Shown: positions 37,111 to 45,916, numbered from the stretch's first letter. The stretch is 64,000 nucleotides of DNA from Candidatus Saccharimonadota bacterium (GCA_027365775.1 DAHXLX010000001.1:1-64000); one strand, 5' to 3'. A program made the numbers and translations. Notes: generated by a model not told the origin, from the letters alone.

Positions 37111-37131
37111 TGGTTGCGGGGGCAGGATTCG
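37111..37131 (+). repeat. Direct repeat of the tRNA-fMet 3' end (putative att site)
   Basis: The 17 bases TGGTTGCGGGGGCAGGA, then one mismatch and TCG, repeat the start of the plus-strand reading of tRNA-fMet at 40238-40258. This equals the acceptor end and T-arm of that tRNA. Such a partial tRNA copy at the far border is what site-specific integration into a tRNA gene leaves. Confidence 0.75.
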
Positions 37132-37194
37132 GTCCAGGCGATACTACCACCTAAATTTTAGGCATGCCTCACTTTAGCTTAACTTTGTAGAATA

Positions 37195-37752
37195 TCAAAA
37201 TGTTTCTATGCTATCACGAATAATGCTTATTCGTTCATCCACGGGTACAGCTGGCAAACGTACAACGGGTATGCCGAACTCTTCGTAAGCCTGAGCCAAG
37301 AAACCGTGTGTTCGCCTTGCTTCTTCTGCTGTCTCGCGGCGAATATCGGTAGGCGTATATGCGCCAACTGGCTCGCAAAAAAGCGCAAAGGCGTAATGAG
37401 CGATTCTTGCTCGACGTTGAACTTCTGGTACAAACGAATTAAATCCGTTCAATAGCGCATAGCCAATCGTATCGATGAGGCACCTGTCCTGGAAGACTAT
37501 GTCAACACCAGACGGTATTGCTGCTTCAAGTACTTCGGATTCGTCTGCAACGGCAGGACCAAACTTGGTGTAGTCAATCCACGGAACAACAGGCGTATAG
37601 GTTGGATCTCCGGCTACTTTAGAGAGCTCGCGCGTTATAACAGTTTCGGCTGGCTCTGGTACAAAATATGCACCGGGGAATTCAGTTTTGAGAGCTTCGA
37701 GAAGAGTGGTTTTTCCGGAGTGAGGACCTCCGGATATGGGTATTTTCCGCAT
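37195..37752 (-). CDS. P-loop NTPase (AAA_28-like, kinase-type)
   Basis: The 185-residue protein begins MRKIPISGGPHSGKTTLLEA, a strong Walker A. It has DIVFQDRCLIDTIGYALLNG, like the DRG/DR segment of nucleoside-kinase-related ATPases, and a Lid-like ETAEEARRTHGFL. Proteins of this type (AAA_28/NadR-kinase-like) may phosphorylate a nucleoside or act as a switch. It lies 3 bases downstream of the PurB-HAD gene within the segment flanked by fMet repeats, so the two are one operon. Confidence 0.8.
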   Translation of the reverse strand: MRKIPISGGPHSGKTTLLEALKTEFPGAYFVPEPAETVITRELSKVAGDPTYTPVVPWIDYTKFGPAVADESEVLEAAIPSGVDIVFQDRCLIDTIGYALLNGFNSFVPEVQRRARIAHYAFALFCEPVGAYTPTDIRRETAEEARRTHGFLAQAYEEFGIPVVRLPAVPVDERISIIRDSIETF

Positions 37753-37755
37753 TAA

Positions 37756-39930
37756 TTACCTGCCATAAAGTCTTACCAAAGGTTCAAGATTCTGCCAGTG
37801 ATATGTTGGCCTTGGACCGTACCTATCAAGGGGCTTGTCATTAATGAGTGCAGTTTTCATACCAAGCGCAGAGCCAGCACCAATGTCATCAACCTGCAAA
37901 TCACCGACATATAAACTACGCCTAGGTTCTACGCCTAGTTGCTCCAAAGCAATTGCAATGGGCTGCGGATGCGGTTTGCGGAGTTCAGCATCACCGCGCC
38001 CGACAATAACATCAAACAGTCCATCTAAACCATGATGTGCCAAAAGTCGATCTCTAGATTTATTGCCTCGAGTTGTCACTAAACCAGTAGATTTACCGCT
38101 ATTTCGTAAAGCTTGGATGGAAGAAACAGCTCCTGTTGCTGTATAGAACATATGGTCGAGCGTTCCTGATACAGTATCGTTAGCCGCTTGAAATTGTTCT
38201 TCAGTAATTTGATTCTGCGGAAATCGACGGTTGTGTTCAGCTACCATAAGCGAGCGCATTTCGATATAGTCACTACGATTACCAAAATCCTTAATTTCTT
38301 CATCGCTAAATCCTGAACCAAGCTCTACTGCCACTGCAGATAGTCGTGCGAAAAGTTCATCTTTATCGCCAAAATGTAGGGTACCGTCGAGATCAAAGAG
38401 CACAGCATCAATGCTTGTGGACTCATCTAAGATGCCACGCCGTAAAATCTGTTTCGCTGCATGCCAGCCCAATACGCTTTTACGGGCTTCTTCTCCTGCT
38501 ATGCCAACATATCTGTCCGGTGTTATTTGCATTACTCGATCTTTTAGTTCTCCGTCGGGTAATGCCTCGTCGGTAACAGTTTTAAATCCTTCAATATCTA
38601 GTCTCTTGCCTTGAGTTAGCGCAACTACTTTGTCATAGGCTTCAGCATCGCCCGACACCCTACCAGCGGTTTGCAGTAACTCGCTTAACACTTCAGCCGA
38701 GCTATTGAGTATTGCGCAAGCACTTTCTTCGTCCACGGCCAGACGATCTAGCTGAACGGAAAAGTAATTATATGCAGCAACCACTCGGCCAATCATGTCC
38801 CCATAAGCACGTTGCCAGCCATGATCCGACAAGTCGCGTTCATGGCGACTAGCAACTAAACCCTCCGGCGCTCTGCCCATAAGAGCTATAGCCTGTTCAA
38901 ATAATGCTTCTGCGTTTTCTAAGCGCCAGGGATTTATTTTGTGCGACATAGTAGATGACCCCTTTTCGCCAGCAACTAGCCGCTGCGTAAGTTTGTTGCC
39001 AAGAATTTGTAGCCACACATTATCCGTTGCATCCTTGCCAACAACTGCTAAGCGTTCCACTGTGCCGAGAAAATTAGTTACTGCTAGATGGTCATTGCGC
39101 TGGTTTTCGATAGGTGCATACGTAAATCCAAAACTTTCCACGAAGTCTTCAGCATAAGAGTCGTAGTCAAAGTCAGGGAATAATACAGTCATTGGGTTGT
39201 GATTGCCTACGGCACCGCTAAACTTGCCACTAAAACGCATACCGTCAAATTCCGAAGCAACTTTTGTTATATCTGATAGTAAGTAGCCAAATTGCTTGCC
39301 TACGGTTGTTGGCGATGCTTTTTGAGCGTGGGTTATGCCTAGTGTTGGTGTGTCAGCGTAAATTGCAGCCAAATGCGCCAATCTATCGGCAACCCTACCA
39401 ACAGACGGAACAAGAACCTTATTGGCAGCATCGCGTAGCATTAGGTTGAAAGCTAAGTTATTGGTATCTTCTGATGTCATACCAAAGTGAACCCATTCTT
39501 TTAGGTGACCAAGGCCGTAAGCATCCAGTTGATCGCCCAAATAAACTTCAACTGCTTTCACATCATGTTCAAGTGGCGGTCGGCCGTTATAACCTAAATG
39601 GTCAAGTCTAATAACTACACCGGGGTTAAAGTGCTCTTTATCGTAAAGGCTACGTAAAGTTAGTTTATCGGCGCTACTAATTGGTATGTTTACAGGACCG
39701 CGTTCGGCTAAGTTTATGAGAGCTTCAACCTCAACCTGAGCTCGATAACGGTGAAGCGCACTTTCTGAAGTAATGTCATCTAGTTCCCAAATAAATGGCT
39801 TTTCTCGACCGGCCAGCAAAGTTCCCTGACTCAAGCTATCTATAATCATTTGATCAGGGTCAGGGTGACCGGCCAGTGCATCATAGACTTCTGGTGGTTG
39901 CTGGTACTGGTCAAGAATTTCAGCTAACAT
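37756..39930 (-). CDS. Adenylosuccinate lyase (PurB) fused to HAD-family phosphatase
   Basis: Residues 1 to about 490 match adenylosuccinate lyase of the E. coli type: EHDVKAVEVYLGD, VHFGMTSEDTNNLAFNLMLR, GKFSGAVGNHNPMTVLFPDF, and the fumarase-superfamily signature GSSTMSHKINPWRLENAEA. Residues about 505-724 are an HAD hydrolase: DAVLFDLDGTLHFG (nucleophile Asp), GLVTTRGNKS, RKPHPQPIAIAL and LYVGDLQVDDIGAGSALGMK. The lyase releases fumarate from SAMP or SAICAR; the HAD part may dephosphorylate a nucleotide. The fusion is unusual, and it lies in a tRNA-flanked segment with no other purine gene. It could serve nucleotide salvage or a mobile-element function. Confidence 0.9.
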   Translation of the reverse strand: MLAEILDQYQQPPEVYDALAGHPDPDQMIIDSLSQGTLLAGREKPFIWELDDITSESALHRYRAQVEVEALINLAERGPVNIPISSADKLTLRSLYDKEHFNPGVVIRLDHLGYNGRPPLEHDVKAVEVYLGDQLDAYGLGHLKEWVHFGMTSEDTNNLAFNLMLRDAANKVLVPSVGRVADRLAHLAAIYADTPTLGITHAQKASPTTVGKQFGYLLSDITKVASEFDGMRFSGKFSGAVGNHNPMTVLFPDFDYDSYAEDFVESFGFTYAPIENQRNDHLAVTNFLGTVERLAVVGKDATDNVWLQILGNKLTQRLVAGEKGSSTMSHKINPWRLENAEALFEQAIALMGRAPEGLVASRHERDLSDHGWQRAYGDMIGRVVAAYNYFSVQLDRLAVDEESACAILNSSAEVLSELLQTAGRVSGDAEAYDKVVALTQGKRLDIEGFKTVTDEALPDGELKDRVMQITPDRYVGIAGEEARKSVLGWHAAKQILRRGILDESTSIDAVLFDLDGTLHFGDKDELFARLSAVAVELGSGFSDEEIKDFGNRSDYIEMRSLMVAEHNRRFPQNQITEEQFQAANDTVSGTLDHMFYTATGAVSSIQALRNSGKSTGLVTTRGNKSRDRLLAHHGLDGLFDVIVGRGDAELRKPHPQPIAIALEQLGVEPRRSLYVGDLQVDDIGAGSALGMKTALINDKPLDRYGPRPTYHWQNLEPLVRLYGR

Positions 39931-40237
39931 TTTGCTCCTTTTTAAGAATTATGATCTTATTAGGGCATAAACTCAAGCATAAGCCAAAAGTTTTGACTCG
40001 CATTGATCTAGGAACCCGGTCAGCTTTACGGGTGTCCAACCCTCATATAGAAGAACGACCAGTTCTGGAACCTATGTAAGGAGTTGGTCTGAGTAATAAC
40101 AGGTACTTTGTTGGTTCGATACTTAAATAGCTGCTTTAGGGAATGTTTGAAAATATAAACCAAAATACATGATTTAACAGGGGTAAATGAATAGAGACCG
40201 GTCATGGAAAACGGTCTCGTATTTTGGGTGCATGATT
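39931..40237. other. Intergenic region between PurB-HAD and tRNA-fMet
   Basis: No gene is seen. A perfect seven-base hairpin GAGACCG/CGGTCTC (40194-40218) lies 20 bases from the tRNA 3' end and could stop tRNA transcription. The PurB-HAD gene has AAAGGAGCAAA just before its ATG, a clear ribosome binding site. Confidence 0.5.
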
Positions 40238-40312
40238 TGGTTGCGGGGGCAGGACTCGAACCTGCGACCTCGTGGTTATGAGCCACGCGAGCTGCCGCTG
40301 CTCCACCCCGCG
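40238..40312 (-). tRNA. tRNA-fMet (CAT), initiator
   Basis: On the minus strand it reads CGCGGGGTGGAGCAG..., with anticodon loop CTCATAA and 3' end CCCCGCAACCA. Position 1 (C) faces A72 with no pair, the hallmark of bacterial initiator tRNA. The anticodon stem ends in TGG/CCA rather than the usual GGG/CCC. The T-arm and acceptor end are duplicated at 37111-37131, so the gene seems to have served as an integration site. Confidence 0.95.
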
Positions 40313-40323
40313 CTATATAAAAT

Positions 40324-40336
40324 ACGGCCCTGCCGT
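40324..40336 (-). terminator. Short hairpin downstream of ftsB
   Basis: ACGGC-AGG-GCCGT on the minus strand is followed by ATTTTATAT. It lies between the ftsB stop and tRNA-fMet and may end ftsB transcription. The T-run is imperfect. Confidence 0.4.
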
Positions 40337-40391
40337 GATTAGTTATTGATTATCTTACCAAACAGAGGTGGAATAGTCAACGAGTATGGCG

Positions 40392-40835
40392 TCAGTTTCT
40401 GTGCAGGAAAAAGTCGATCCAAGTTTGAATATTCTTTTGCGGTGCAGGTTCGGAAACTTTAACCGGTTGCTGGGTAGGCAAACTTATTTTTGGGGCATAC
40501 GACAACGCAACATTTCGTGGTACCAAGATCTCCTGTTCGCCCGGTTCGGCCAAACCAAAATTCTGACGTGCCTGTAGTTCCAGATATTGTTTTGAATTAT
40601 AGTATTCATTCTGCAACTTCAGATCATTGTTCTCTAAACGCTGCACATCGTTTTCCTGTTTTGCGGTAGCTATCTGTTTTTCAAGACCGTAGTTCATTTG
40701 GATAGCCTTAACACCGCTCCAGCTAATTAGCAAAACAATCACCACAAATAACACTTGCCCGGCAAAGCGTATATCCCGTAGTCTATATACGAAGTCGGTT
40801 ATTACGGCTCGAACGAAAACTATTTTATTTTTCAT
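40392..40835 (-). CDS. ftsB: FtsB/DivIC-family septum formation protein
   Basis: The 147-residue protein has one membrane helix at about 25-45 (GQVLFVVIVLLISWSGVKAI), followed by a coiled coil (KQIATAKQENDVQRLENNDL) and the FtsB/DivIC ending YLELQARQNFGLAEPGEQEI with the conserved A-R-x-x-F/L-G. A Pro-rich tail follows. These proteins bridge FtsL and FtsQ in the divisome. ATG 40835 is preferred over an upstream TTG. Confidence 0.85.
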   Translation of the reverse strand: MKNKIVFVRAVITDFVYRLRDIRFAGQVLFVVIVLLISWSGVKAIQMNYGLEKQIATAKQENDVQRLENNDLKLQNEYYNSKQYLELQARQNFGLAEPGEQEILVPRNVALSYAPKISLPTQQPVKVSEPAPQKNIQTWIDFFLHRN

Positions 40836-40901
40836 GCCACACGGCAATTATATAACCTTTGCCATATCTGGTATACTCCGTTAACAGACATGGAACCACA
40901 T

Positions 40902-40977
40902 GGGGATGTAGCTCAGTGGTTAGAGCAGTCGGCTCATAACCGATTGGTCGCTGGTTCAAGTCCAGCCATCCCCACCA
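40902..40977 (+). tRNA. tRNA-Ile2 (CAT, lysidine-modified)
   Basis: The 76 bases fold well: acceptor GGGGATG/CATCCCC, D arm AGCTCAGTGGTTAGAGCAG, anticodon loop CTCATAA (CAT at 40935-40937), T arm GCTGGTTCAAGTCCAGC and encoded CCA. The D arm, variable loop and T arm closely match bacterial tRNA-Ile(CAU) rather than Met. TilS (18784-19671) would modify its C34. Confidence 0.9.
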
Positions 40978-41013
40978 CCAACTTTTACCCTTATTTGTTG
41001 TACAATGCTTTAT

Positions 41014-41460
41014 ATGCAAACTAAATCAACAGATAACGGTTTCTCATTAATTGAGCTAATGTTAATCGTAGTAATATTCATGATAATAGGTGTTTTGGGC
41101 TACCTTGTCGCCAATCATATAGGCCATCCGAAAGCATCCGGCACAAATGCCTCTTTCAGCAAGTCCCCTAAGACCGATAATGAGACAACCTTTAGTGGCA
41201 CGGTTACAAGTGATAAATGCGTGAAATCAACTATTCCAATCGGTGATGTCGGCTGCAGTATTACTGTTAACGATAACACCGTCATCGAGGTGGTGCCAGG
41301 TAATGCGGTACGAAGCCAACCGTGGGGAAAGTTCGAGGTAGCTAACGTCGGCTCCAATAATATTGCCGGACGAAAGGTAGTCGTATTCGCTCACAAAATC
41401 AACAGTACTTTATATACGCTTGAGGGCTCAGCCAGCTATTACGTCAAGCTATACGAGTAG
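41014..41460 (+). CDS. Type IV pilin-like protein
   Basis: The 148-residue protein has a short leader ending in Gly, then FSLIELMLIVVIFMIIGVLG, the N-methylated prepilin helix with Glu at position +5. The globular part is short and has two Cys (DKCVKSTIPIGDVGCSITV), which could form a disulfide loop. It would assemble into a pilus after cleavage by a prepilin peptidase not seen here. ATG 41005 is an alternative start. Type IV pili are used by Saccharibacteria for motility and host contact. Confidence 0.85.
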   Translation: MQTKSTDNGFSLIELMLIVVIFMIIGVLGYLVANHIGHPKASGTNASFSKSPKTDNETTFSGTVTSDKCVKSTIPIGDVGCSITVNDNTVIEVVPGNAVRSQPWGKFEVANVGSNNIAGRKVVVFAHKINSTLYTLEGSASYYVKLYE

Positions 41461-41712
41461 CGGCCGTAACTTGTCTAAACCCCAGCAAAATTAAGCTTGT
41501 CTGGCGCTGAATCGTGCTGTAGCTGTCGATAACACTACGCTTAGCCCTAAATTTTACAATGGAAAAAATTTTAAACTACGCTTAAGCTATAGTTATTGAA
41601 CCAAGGCAGGAGGTGGATGTGGGATTGAAATAAAAAGTCAATAAAAAAGCGTTCGCAAAAGATCATCAGCATTAAATAACCCACCTCAACAATCTCGAAA
41701 ATATATTTTGCA

Positions 41713-42696
41713 TCAGGCAGCCGTAAAAGCACTAAGTGCTGCCTGCATTTGCCGGACAGATCTAGCAACGGCAATTTTCTCTCTGAGTTCTTTGGCGCCG
41801 TTAAAACCGTTAAGATAAATCTTAGCGTATTTATTGAGCCTTAACACAGCTTTGTCCGGGTTGTCCGACCAATCGGCAAACAGAGCCAGATGTTTGGCGA
41901 ACAGTTTTATTTTGTCGTTGGCAGAGACATGTTCCCAGGGACTGTTAGCGGCAAAGACAAAAGGATCATGAAACACGCCCCGGCCGATCATCACCCCGTC
42001 AAGCCCGTATCGCGCTGCTAAATTTTTACCCTGAGCATGGGTCAATATATCACCATTGGCCATCAGCAGAGTTGTCGGTGCCAAGCTGTCACGTTCGTGC
42101 TTAATCCGGGTTAGCTCTTCATAATGGGCTGGTACGCGGCTCATCTCTTTAGTGGTTCGCAAGTGGATTGTCAGCAATGCCAGATCCCGGCCTAATAAGA
42201 ACTTTGACCAATCCGGATCGATCCGGTTAAAGCCGAGCCTGGTTTTAACGCTGACAGGCAATCTGCCGGCAGCACCGCGCTTGGTTGACTCGATAATATC
42301 CTGTGCCAGCTGGAGGTTGTTCATAAGCGCCGAACATGCGCCCATTTTCACCACCTGTTTAACCGGGCAGCCCATGTTAATGTCGATTCCGGCAAAGTTT
42401 TTAGTCAGACCCAGCTCATCAGCCAATTCGCCAGATGCTATCTGATTAGCAACCGCATAAAAGTTATCGGGGTCGAGTCCCCAGATATGGGCAATCAAAG
42501 GCGGTTCGTCGCTGCTATAGTCAAGTTTCTTAAGCAGTCTCTTCCGCCCTGGGCTCATCAAGCCGTCGACATTGACGAATTCAGTGAAGCATAAGTCGGG
42601 TGCTGCACAACTGCTGATTAGGCGTCGGAAAACCGTGTCGGTCACATCATCCATCGGTGCCATGGCAAAGAAGGGCTTAGGTAACTGGTTGAGCAT
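41713..42696 (-). CDS. dus: tRNA-dihydrouridine synthase
   Basis: This 327-residue flavoprotein begins PKPFFAMAPMDDVTDTVFRR. It contains NMGCPVKQVVKMGACSALMN with the catalytic Cys, VSVKTRLGF, THIHLRTT-like LLTIHLRTTKEM and ANGDILTHAQGK with the FMN phosphate site GVMIGRG. It reduces uridine to dihydrouridine in tRNA D loops. Its length is normal for DusB-type proteins. Confidence 0.94.
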   Translation of the reverse strand: MLNQLPKPFFAMAPMDDVTDTVFRRLISSCAAPDLCFTEFVNVDGLMSPGRKRLLKKLDYSSDEPPLIAHIWGLDPDNFYAVANQIASGELADELGLTKNFAGIDINMGCPVKQVVKMGACSALMNNLQLAQDIIESTKRGAAGRLPVSVKTRLGFNRIDPDWSKFLLGRDLALLTIHLRTTKEMSRVPAHYEELTRIKHERDSLAPTTLLMANGDILTHAQGKNLAARYGLDGVMIGRGVFHDPFVFAANSPWEHVSANDKIKLFAKHLALFADWSDNPDKAVLRLNKYAKIYLNGFNGAKELREKIAVARSVRQMQAALSAFTAA

Positions 42697-42717
42697 GGAT
42701 TTATTAGTATATAGCTT

Positions 42718-42936
42718 CTAGATTGTACTGTCTTTGGTTGCTAACCCAAGCGCCACTCGAGCACAGTTAATCCAGGCAAGCGCATTATCCTGTGGGGGCA
42801 CCAGATTCATTTCTTCTCGCCACCGATCGGCGGTTCTAGTATCATATTCAACCCGCCTGGCATTTGCCGCAATTTGCTCGGCCGTATTATCAAGGTCCAC
42901 AACTTCCGCTGGAAGCAAACTTAACTGTTCGATCAT
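42718..42936 (-). CDS. Small hypothetical protein (72 aa)
   Basis: This short soluble protein begins MIEQLSLLPAEVVDLDNTAE and contains TADRWREEMNLVPPQDNALA. It lies upstream of dus on the same strand, 21 bases away. No family is recognised; the coding call rests on composition, a good start region and position. Confidence 0.5.
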   Translation of the reverse strand: MIEQLSLLPAEVVDLDNTAEQIAANARRVEYDTRTADRWREEMNLVPPQDNALAWINCARVALGLATKDSTI

Positions 42937-42973
42937 AATTTACACATATATTAACACAATTGTTTACCCTTGT

Positions 42974-44080
42974 CTACTCCCACTTGAAGACCCTGAATGC
43001 GATCAGATAGATGACAATTATCCAGCCTCCGAGCAAGGCAATTTGTGGCCAGACTTGCAGCAAGCTGTAGCCTTCGGTAGTGATCAGCCGGGCACCATCA
43101 ATCACCGGAGTCAGCGGCAAATAAGTCGACACCGTCTGTAACCAGTGAGGCATCAGATAGCGCGGGAAGAATGTACCGGATAGAAACAGCATTGGGAATA
43201 CCACGATATTCGATAATGGCGCCGCCTGACGCTCGTTTTTAGCCCATCCGCCAATCGCTAAACCGATACCCAAAATGGCGATTATCGAATAGGCCATAAA
43301 CAAAGCGATTGACAGGTAGTTCCCTGTAACCCGGAGATGGAAGACGACGATTGCAACAACAAACATGACCATCAGCGACACCAGGCCGGTTATCGCCTGG
43401 GCTATCATCGTCGCGGTAAAGTACTGCCATACCTTAAGCGGCGTGGTGTGCAGCCGCCGTAGTATGCCCTGTTTCTTAAGTTCAGGGAATACGTTAACCG
43501 GGCCGAATATACCGATACCGGCGATTGAAAAACCCAACAGGCCGGCGAATGTATAATCAAATGGTGTCAGACTTTTTCTGGAAGTCGAATGACCACTCAC
43601 GGCTAACGGGCCGCTGTAGTTGACGTAGTGTTTGTTGACGGCGTTAAAATCTGCGGTCAGTACAGCAGTTAGTGTCTGTCCGGCCTGGATATTGTTGACG
43701 GTGTAGTATACCTGGGCCGTACCGATCGGATGACCACCGACACTTTTACCGAATGCCGGCGGCAATACAATAATTCCGTCGAGCTGGTTTTGATCGAGCT
43801 TCTTTTGGGCTTTGGCAAAAGTGGTGACACTACTGTCAATCTTAAACGTCTTATTATGTTCGATTAACTTTTCAGCCTGGGCAGACAAAGCGGTGTGAGC
43901 GTTATTGATCAGCGCGACGTTAAAAGTCGACTTATTACCGGAGTTGCTGCTTAAACTGCCGAACACCACTAAAAAAATAACCGGAAACAATATACCAAAG
44001 AACAACGCCAACCGGTCACGGAAAAACCGCTTGGTGGCTAAACCGGCGAACACGTATATGGTAAACAGTTTTTTCTTCAA
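42974..44080 (-). CDS. ABC-2 type transporter permease
   Basis: The 368-residue protein has one N-terminal helix (about 22-42), an extracytoplasmic domain of about 130 residues and five C-terminal helices, the ABC-2/YhgE-like layout. GIFGPVNVFPELKKQGILRR, LQRLHTTPL-like RLHTTPLKVWQYF and FPMLFLSGTFFPRYLMPHWL are typical. It pairs with the ATPase gene two bases upstream. The substrate is unknown. Confidence 0.9.
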   Translation of the reverse strand: MKKKLFTIYVFAGLATKRFFRDRLALFFGILFPVIFLVVFGSLSSNSGNKSTFNVALINNAHTALSAQAEKLIEHNKTFKIDSSVTTFAKAQKKLDQNQLDGIIVLPPAFGKSVGGHPIGTAQVYYTVNNIQAGQTLTAVLTADFNAVNKHYVNYSGPLAVSGHSTSRKSLTPFDYTFAGLLGFSIAGIGIFGPVNVFPELKKQGILRRLHTTPLKVWQYFTATMIAQAITGLVSLMVMFVVAIVVFHLRVTGNYLSIALFMAYSIIAILGIGLAIGGWAKNERQAAPLSNIVVFPMLFLSGTFFPRYLMPHWLQTVSTYLPLTPVIDGARLITTEGYSLLQVWPQIALLGGWIIVIYLIAFRVFKWE

Positions 44081-44082
44081 TC

Positions 44083-44841
44083 CTACTCCCTTAATGCTTT
44101 TCCGGTCAGTTCAATGAAGACGTCTTCAAGATTGGCCTGTTCAACGTGCTGCTCTTTTTTAAAACCTTTAGCCAACAACTTTTTGATCAGATTGTGCGGT
44201 GTATCCAGGGCGATTATTTTACCTTTATCCATGATCGCAACCCGGTCGCAAAGCAGTTCTGCCTCGTCCATGTAGTGCGTAGTCAGGATAACGGTCACAC
44301 CTTTCGCCTGAACCATACGGGTCAGATCCCATAAGTTGCGTCTGGCTTGCGGATCAAGTCCGGTGGTCGGCTCATCCATAAAAAATACTTTCGGATTATG
44401 GACCAGAGCGGCGGCAATACTAAGTCTTTGCCGCTGACCACCGCTTAACTGTTCGGCGTAAGAATTCGTTTTGGTGGCTAAATCAACTTCTTCCAACAAT
44501 CGTTTAGGATCAGCCCGTTCACCGTACGCGGCGGCGAACATAGTGATTATTTCCGACAGTTTTTGCTTGTCCTGGAAGGCCGCCGTTTGCGGTTGCACCC
44601 CGATAATACGTTTAACCGCTTCCGGATCTTCGGCCACATTGATGCCATCGATGATTATTTTTCCGCCGTCAATCGGACGGAGCGATTCCATCATCTCCAG
44701 GGTCGTGGTCTTACCGGCGCCGTTGGGCCCAAGGATACCAAAAACTTCGCCTTTATCTACGGTGAAAGATATATCATCAACTACAGCCTTATCGTCATAC
44801 AACTTGCGTAATCCGCTAACTTCAACCAATGTTTTCGACAC
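44083..44841 (-). CDS. ABC-2 type transporter ATP-binding protein
   Basis: A 252-residue ATPase with Walker A GPNGAGKTTTLEM, Q-loop VQPQTAAF, signature LSGGQRQRLSIAAAL, Walker B KVFFMDEPTTGLD and H-loop TTHYMDEAE. The C-terminal NLEDVFIELTGKALRE is common in drug or polysaccharide ABC-2 exporters (DrrA/CcmA-like). It forms an operon with the permease. Confidence 0.95.
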   Translation of the reverse strand: MSKTLVEVSGLRKLYDDKAVVDDISFTVDKGEVFGILGPNGAGKTTTLEMMESLRPIDGGKIIIDGINVAEDPEAVKRIIGVQPQTAAFQDKQKLSEIITMFAAAYGERADPKRLLEEVDLATKTNSYAEQLSGGQRQRLSIAAALVHNPKVFFMDEPTTGLDPQARRNLWDLTRMVQAKGVTVILTTHYMDEAELLCDRVAIMDKGKIIALDTPHNLIKKLLAKGFKKEQHVEQANLEDVFIELTGKALRE

Positions 44842-44923
44842 AGGCGAAGTATATCAGGAATCATGATAAATAAAACACCGGCCAGAATTAACCGGCCGGT
44901 ATGATTGCGGTCCTTATCCGGGA

Positions 44924-45118
44924 CTACTTACGCTTTACGGTAAGAAAACCGTTGCGTGGGTTCTCGTTCACTTCACGGTCAGATGGCAGATCAGTTGCTT
45001 CCGGCCGCTTATCCTTGCTGAAGTAGTAAATTGTCTGCTCTTTACCGCCCCGCAGAGTGACCTTCTTCGAGTTTAAGTAATATGTTACGCCCTTTGAGTT
45101 TGTGTGCTGATATGCCAT
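44924..45118 (-). CDS. Small conserved-looking protein (64 aa)
   Basis: ATG 45118 follows GAGAGG at six bases. The protein MAYQHTNSKGVTYYLNSKKV is basic and Tyr-rich and contains KEQTIYYFSKDKRPE. I believe similar short proteins occur in other Saccharibacteria, but no function is known to me. It lacks membrane segments and Cys. Confidence 0.65.
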   Translation of the reverse strand: MAYQHTNSKGVTYYLNSKKVTLRGGKEQTIYYFSKDKRPEATDLPSDREVNENPRNGFLTVKRK

Positions 45119-45289
45119 GCGATACCTCTCCCTCTTATAAGTTGTTGGTAACCCTAACATACTCTGAGGTGATTTTATTTGTCAACATTTTTTTGTTTAG
45201 ATAGGGCAAGGAGTTGCATAGTACAGGTAGCTGTATTAAACTAACTTGGTAACCATAATCATTAAAATAAGGGTGGAGATAAGACACAT

Positions 45290-45916
45290 ATGGACTTCTC
45301 AAACCGTGGTCCTCAACCACAGACCACAAACCACGACCCACTGTTAGGCGCAACCCCACCGGTAGGCGCGAAACGGGTCGGCAGAACTAAAAATAAAAAA
45401 TCGTTATACCAATGGATTAGCGGTGGATTAATAGTAGTAATAGTGGCTTTGTTTGTTGCAGTAGTTTTTGCAATAAGCTTTGATGCGCCCAAATCGGAGA
45501 GCGCTTATGTATATGGCGATAAACTCCAGGCGGTATTCCTAAACACCGGCCAGGTTTATTTCGGTAACATTAAGAGAATTAACCCGCAGTATTTGGTGCT
45601 GACCAACATATTCTATCTACAGACCAATAACAGTTCGGGCAGTACCACCGCCAGCACCAGCAATAACAATGTATCGCTGGTTAAGCTTGGCTGCGAGTTA
45701 CACGCACCATACGATGAAATGGTCATTAACATGAACCAGGTCACTTTCTGGGAGAACCTGCAAAGCTCCGGTCAGGTAGCGAAAGCCGTAGCCCAGTACC
45801 AGAAACAATACCCGAACGGGCAGAAGTGTAGCACCCAAAGCACTACCACTGCTCCGCCTACTACCAGCGTCCAGAACGCTCCGACTAGCCCGGCTGCTTT
45901 ACCCAAGAAACCATAG
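45290..45916 (+). CDS. Hypothetical membrane-anchored protein (208 aa)
   Basis: A basic cytoplasmic N-terminus is followed by one helix at about 46-66 (WISGGLIVVIVALFVAVVFA). An extracytoplasmic domain (YVYGDKLQAVFLNTGQVYFG, QTNNSSGSTTASTS) and a Thr/Pro-rich tail follow. The 'AVFLNTGQVYFGxI' stretch looks like a small beta barrel. The family is not recognised. The gene ends at a strong two-way terminator. Confidence 0.6.
   Translation: MDFSNRGPQPQTTNHDPLLGATPPVGAKRVGRTKNKKSLYQWISGGLIVVIVALFVAVVFAISFDAPKSESAYVYGDKLQAVFLNTGQVYFGNIKRINPQYLVLTNIFYLQTNNSSGSTTASTSNNNVSLVKLGCELHAPYDEMVINMNQVTFWENLQSSGQVAKAVAQYQKQYPNGQKCSTQSTTTAPPTTSVQNAPTSPAALPKKP

Noticed and set aside
40026-40286. 86-residue minus-strand frame over the fMet 3' end
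   Set aside because: It is the translation of the tRNA-fMet strand plus a hairpin region, with no protein-like features.
40825-41019. 64-residue minus-strand frame with a DLNQRPIGYEPTALTTELH-like peptide
   Set aside because: It is the antisense translation of tRNA-Ile2 at 40902-40977; such peptides are a well-known artefact.
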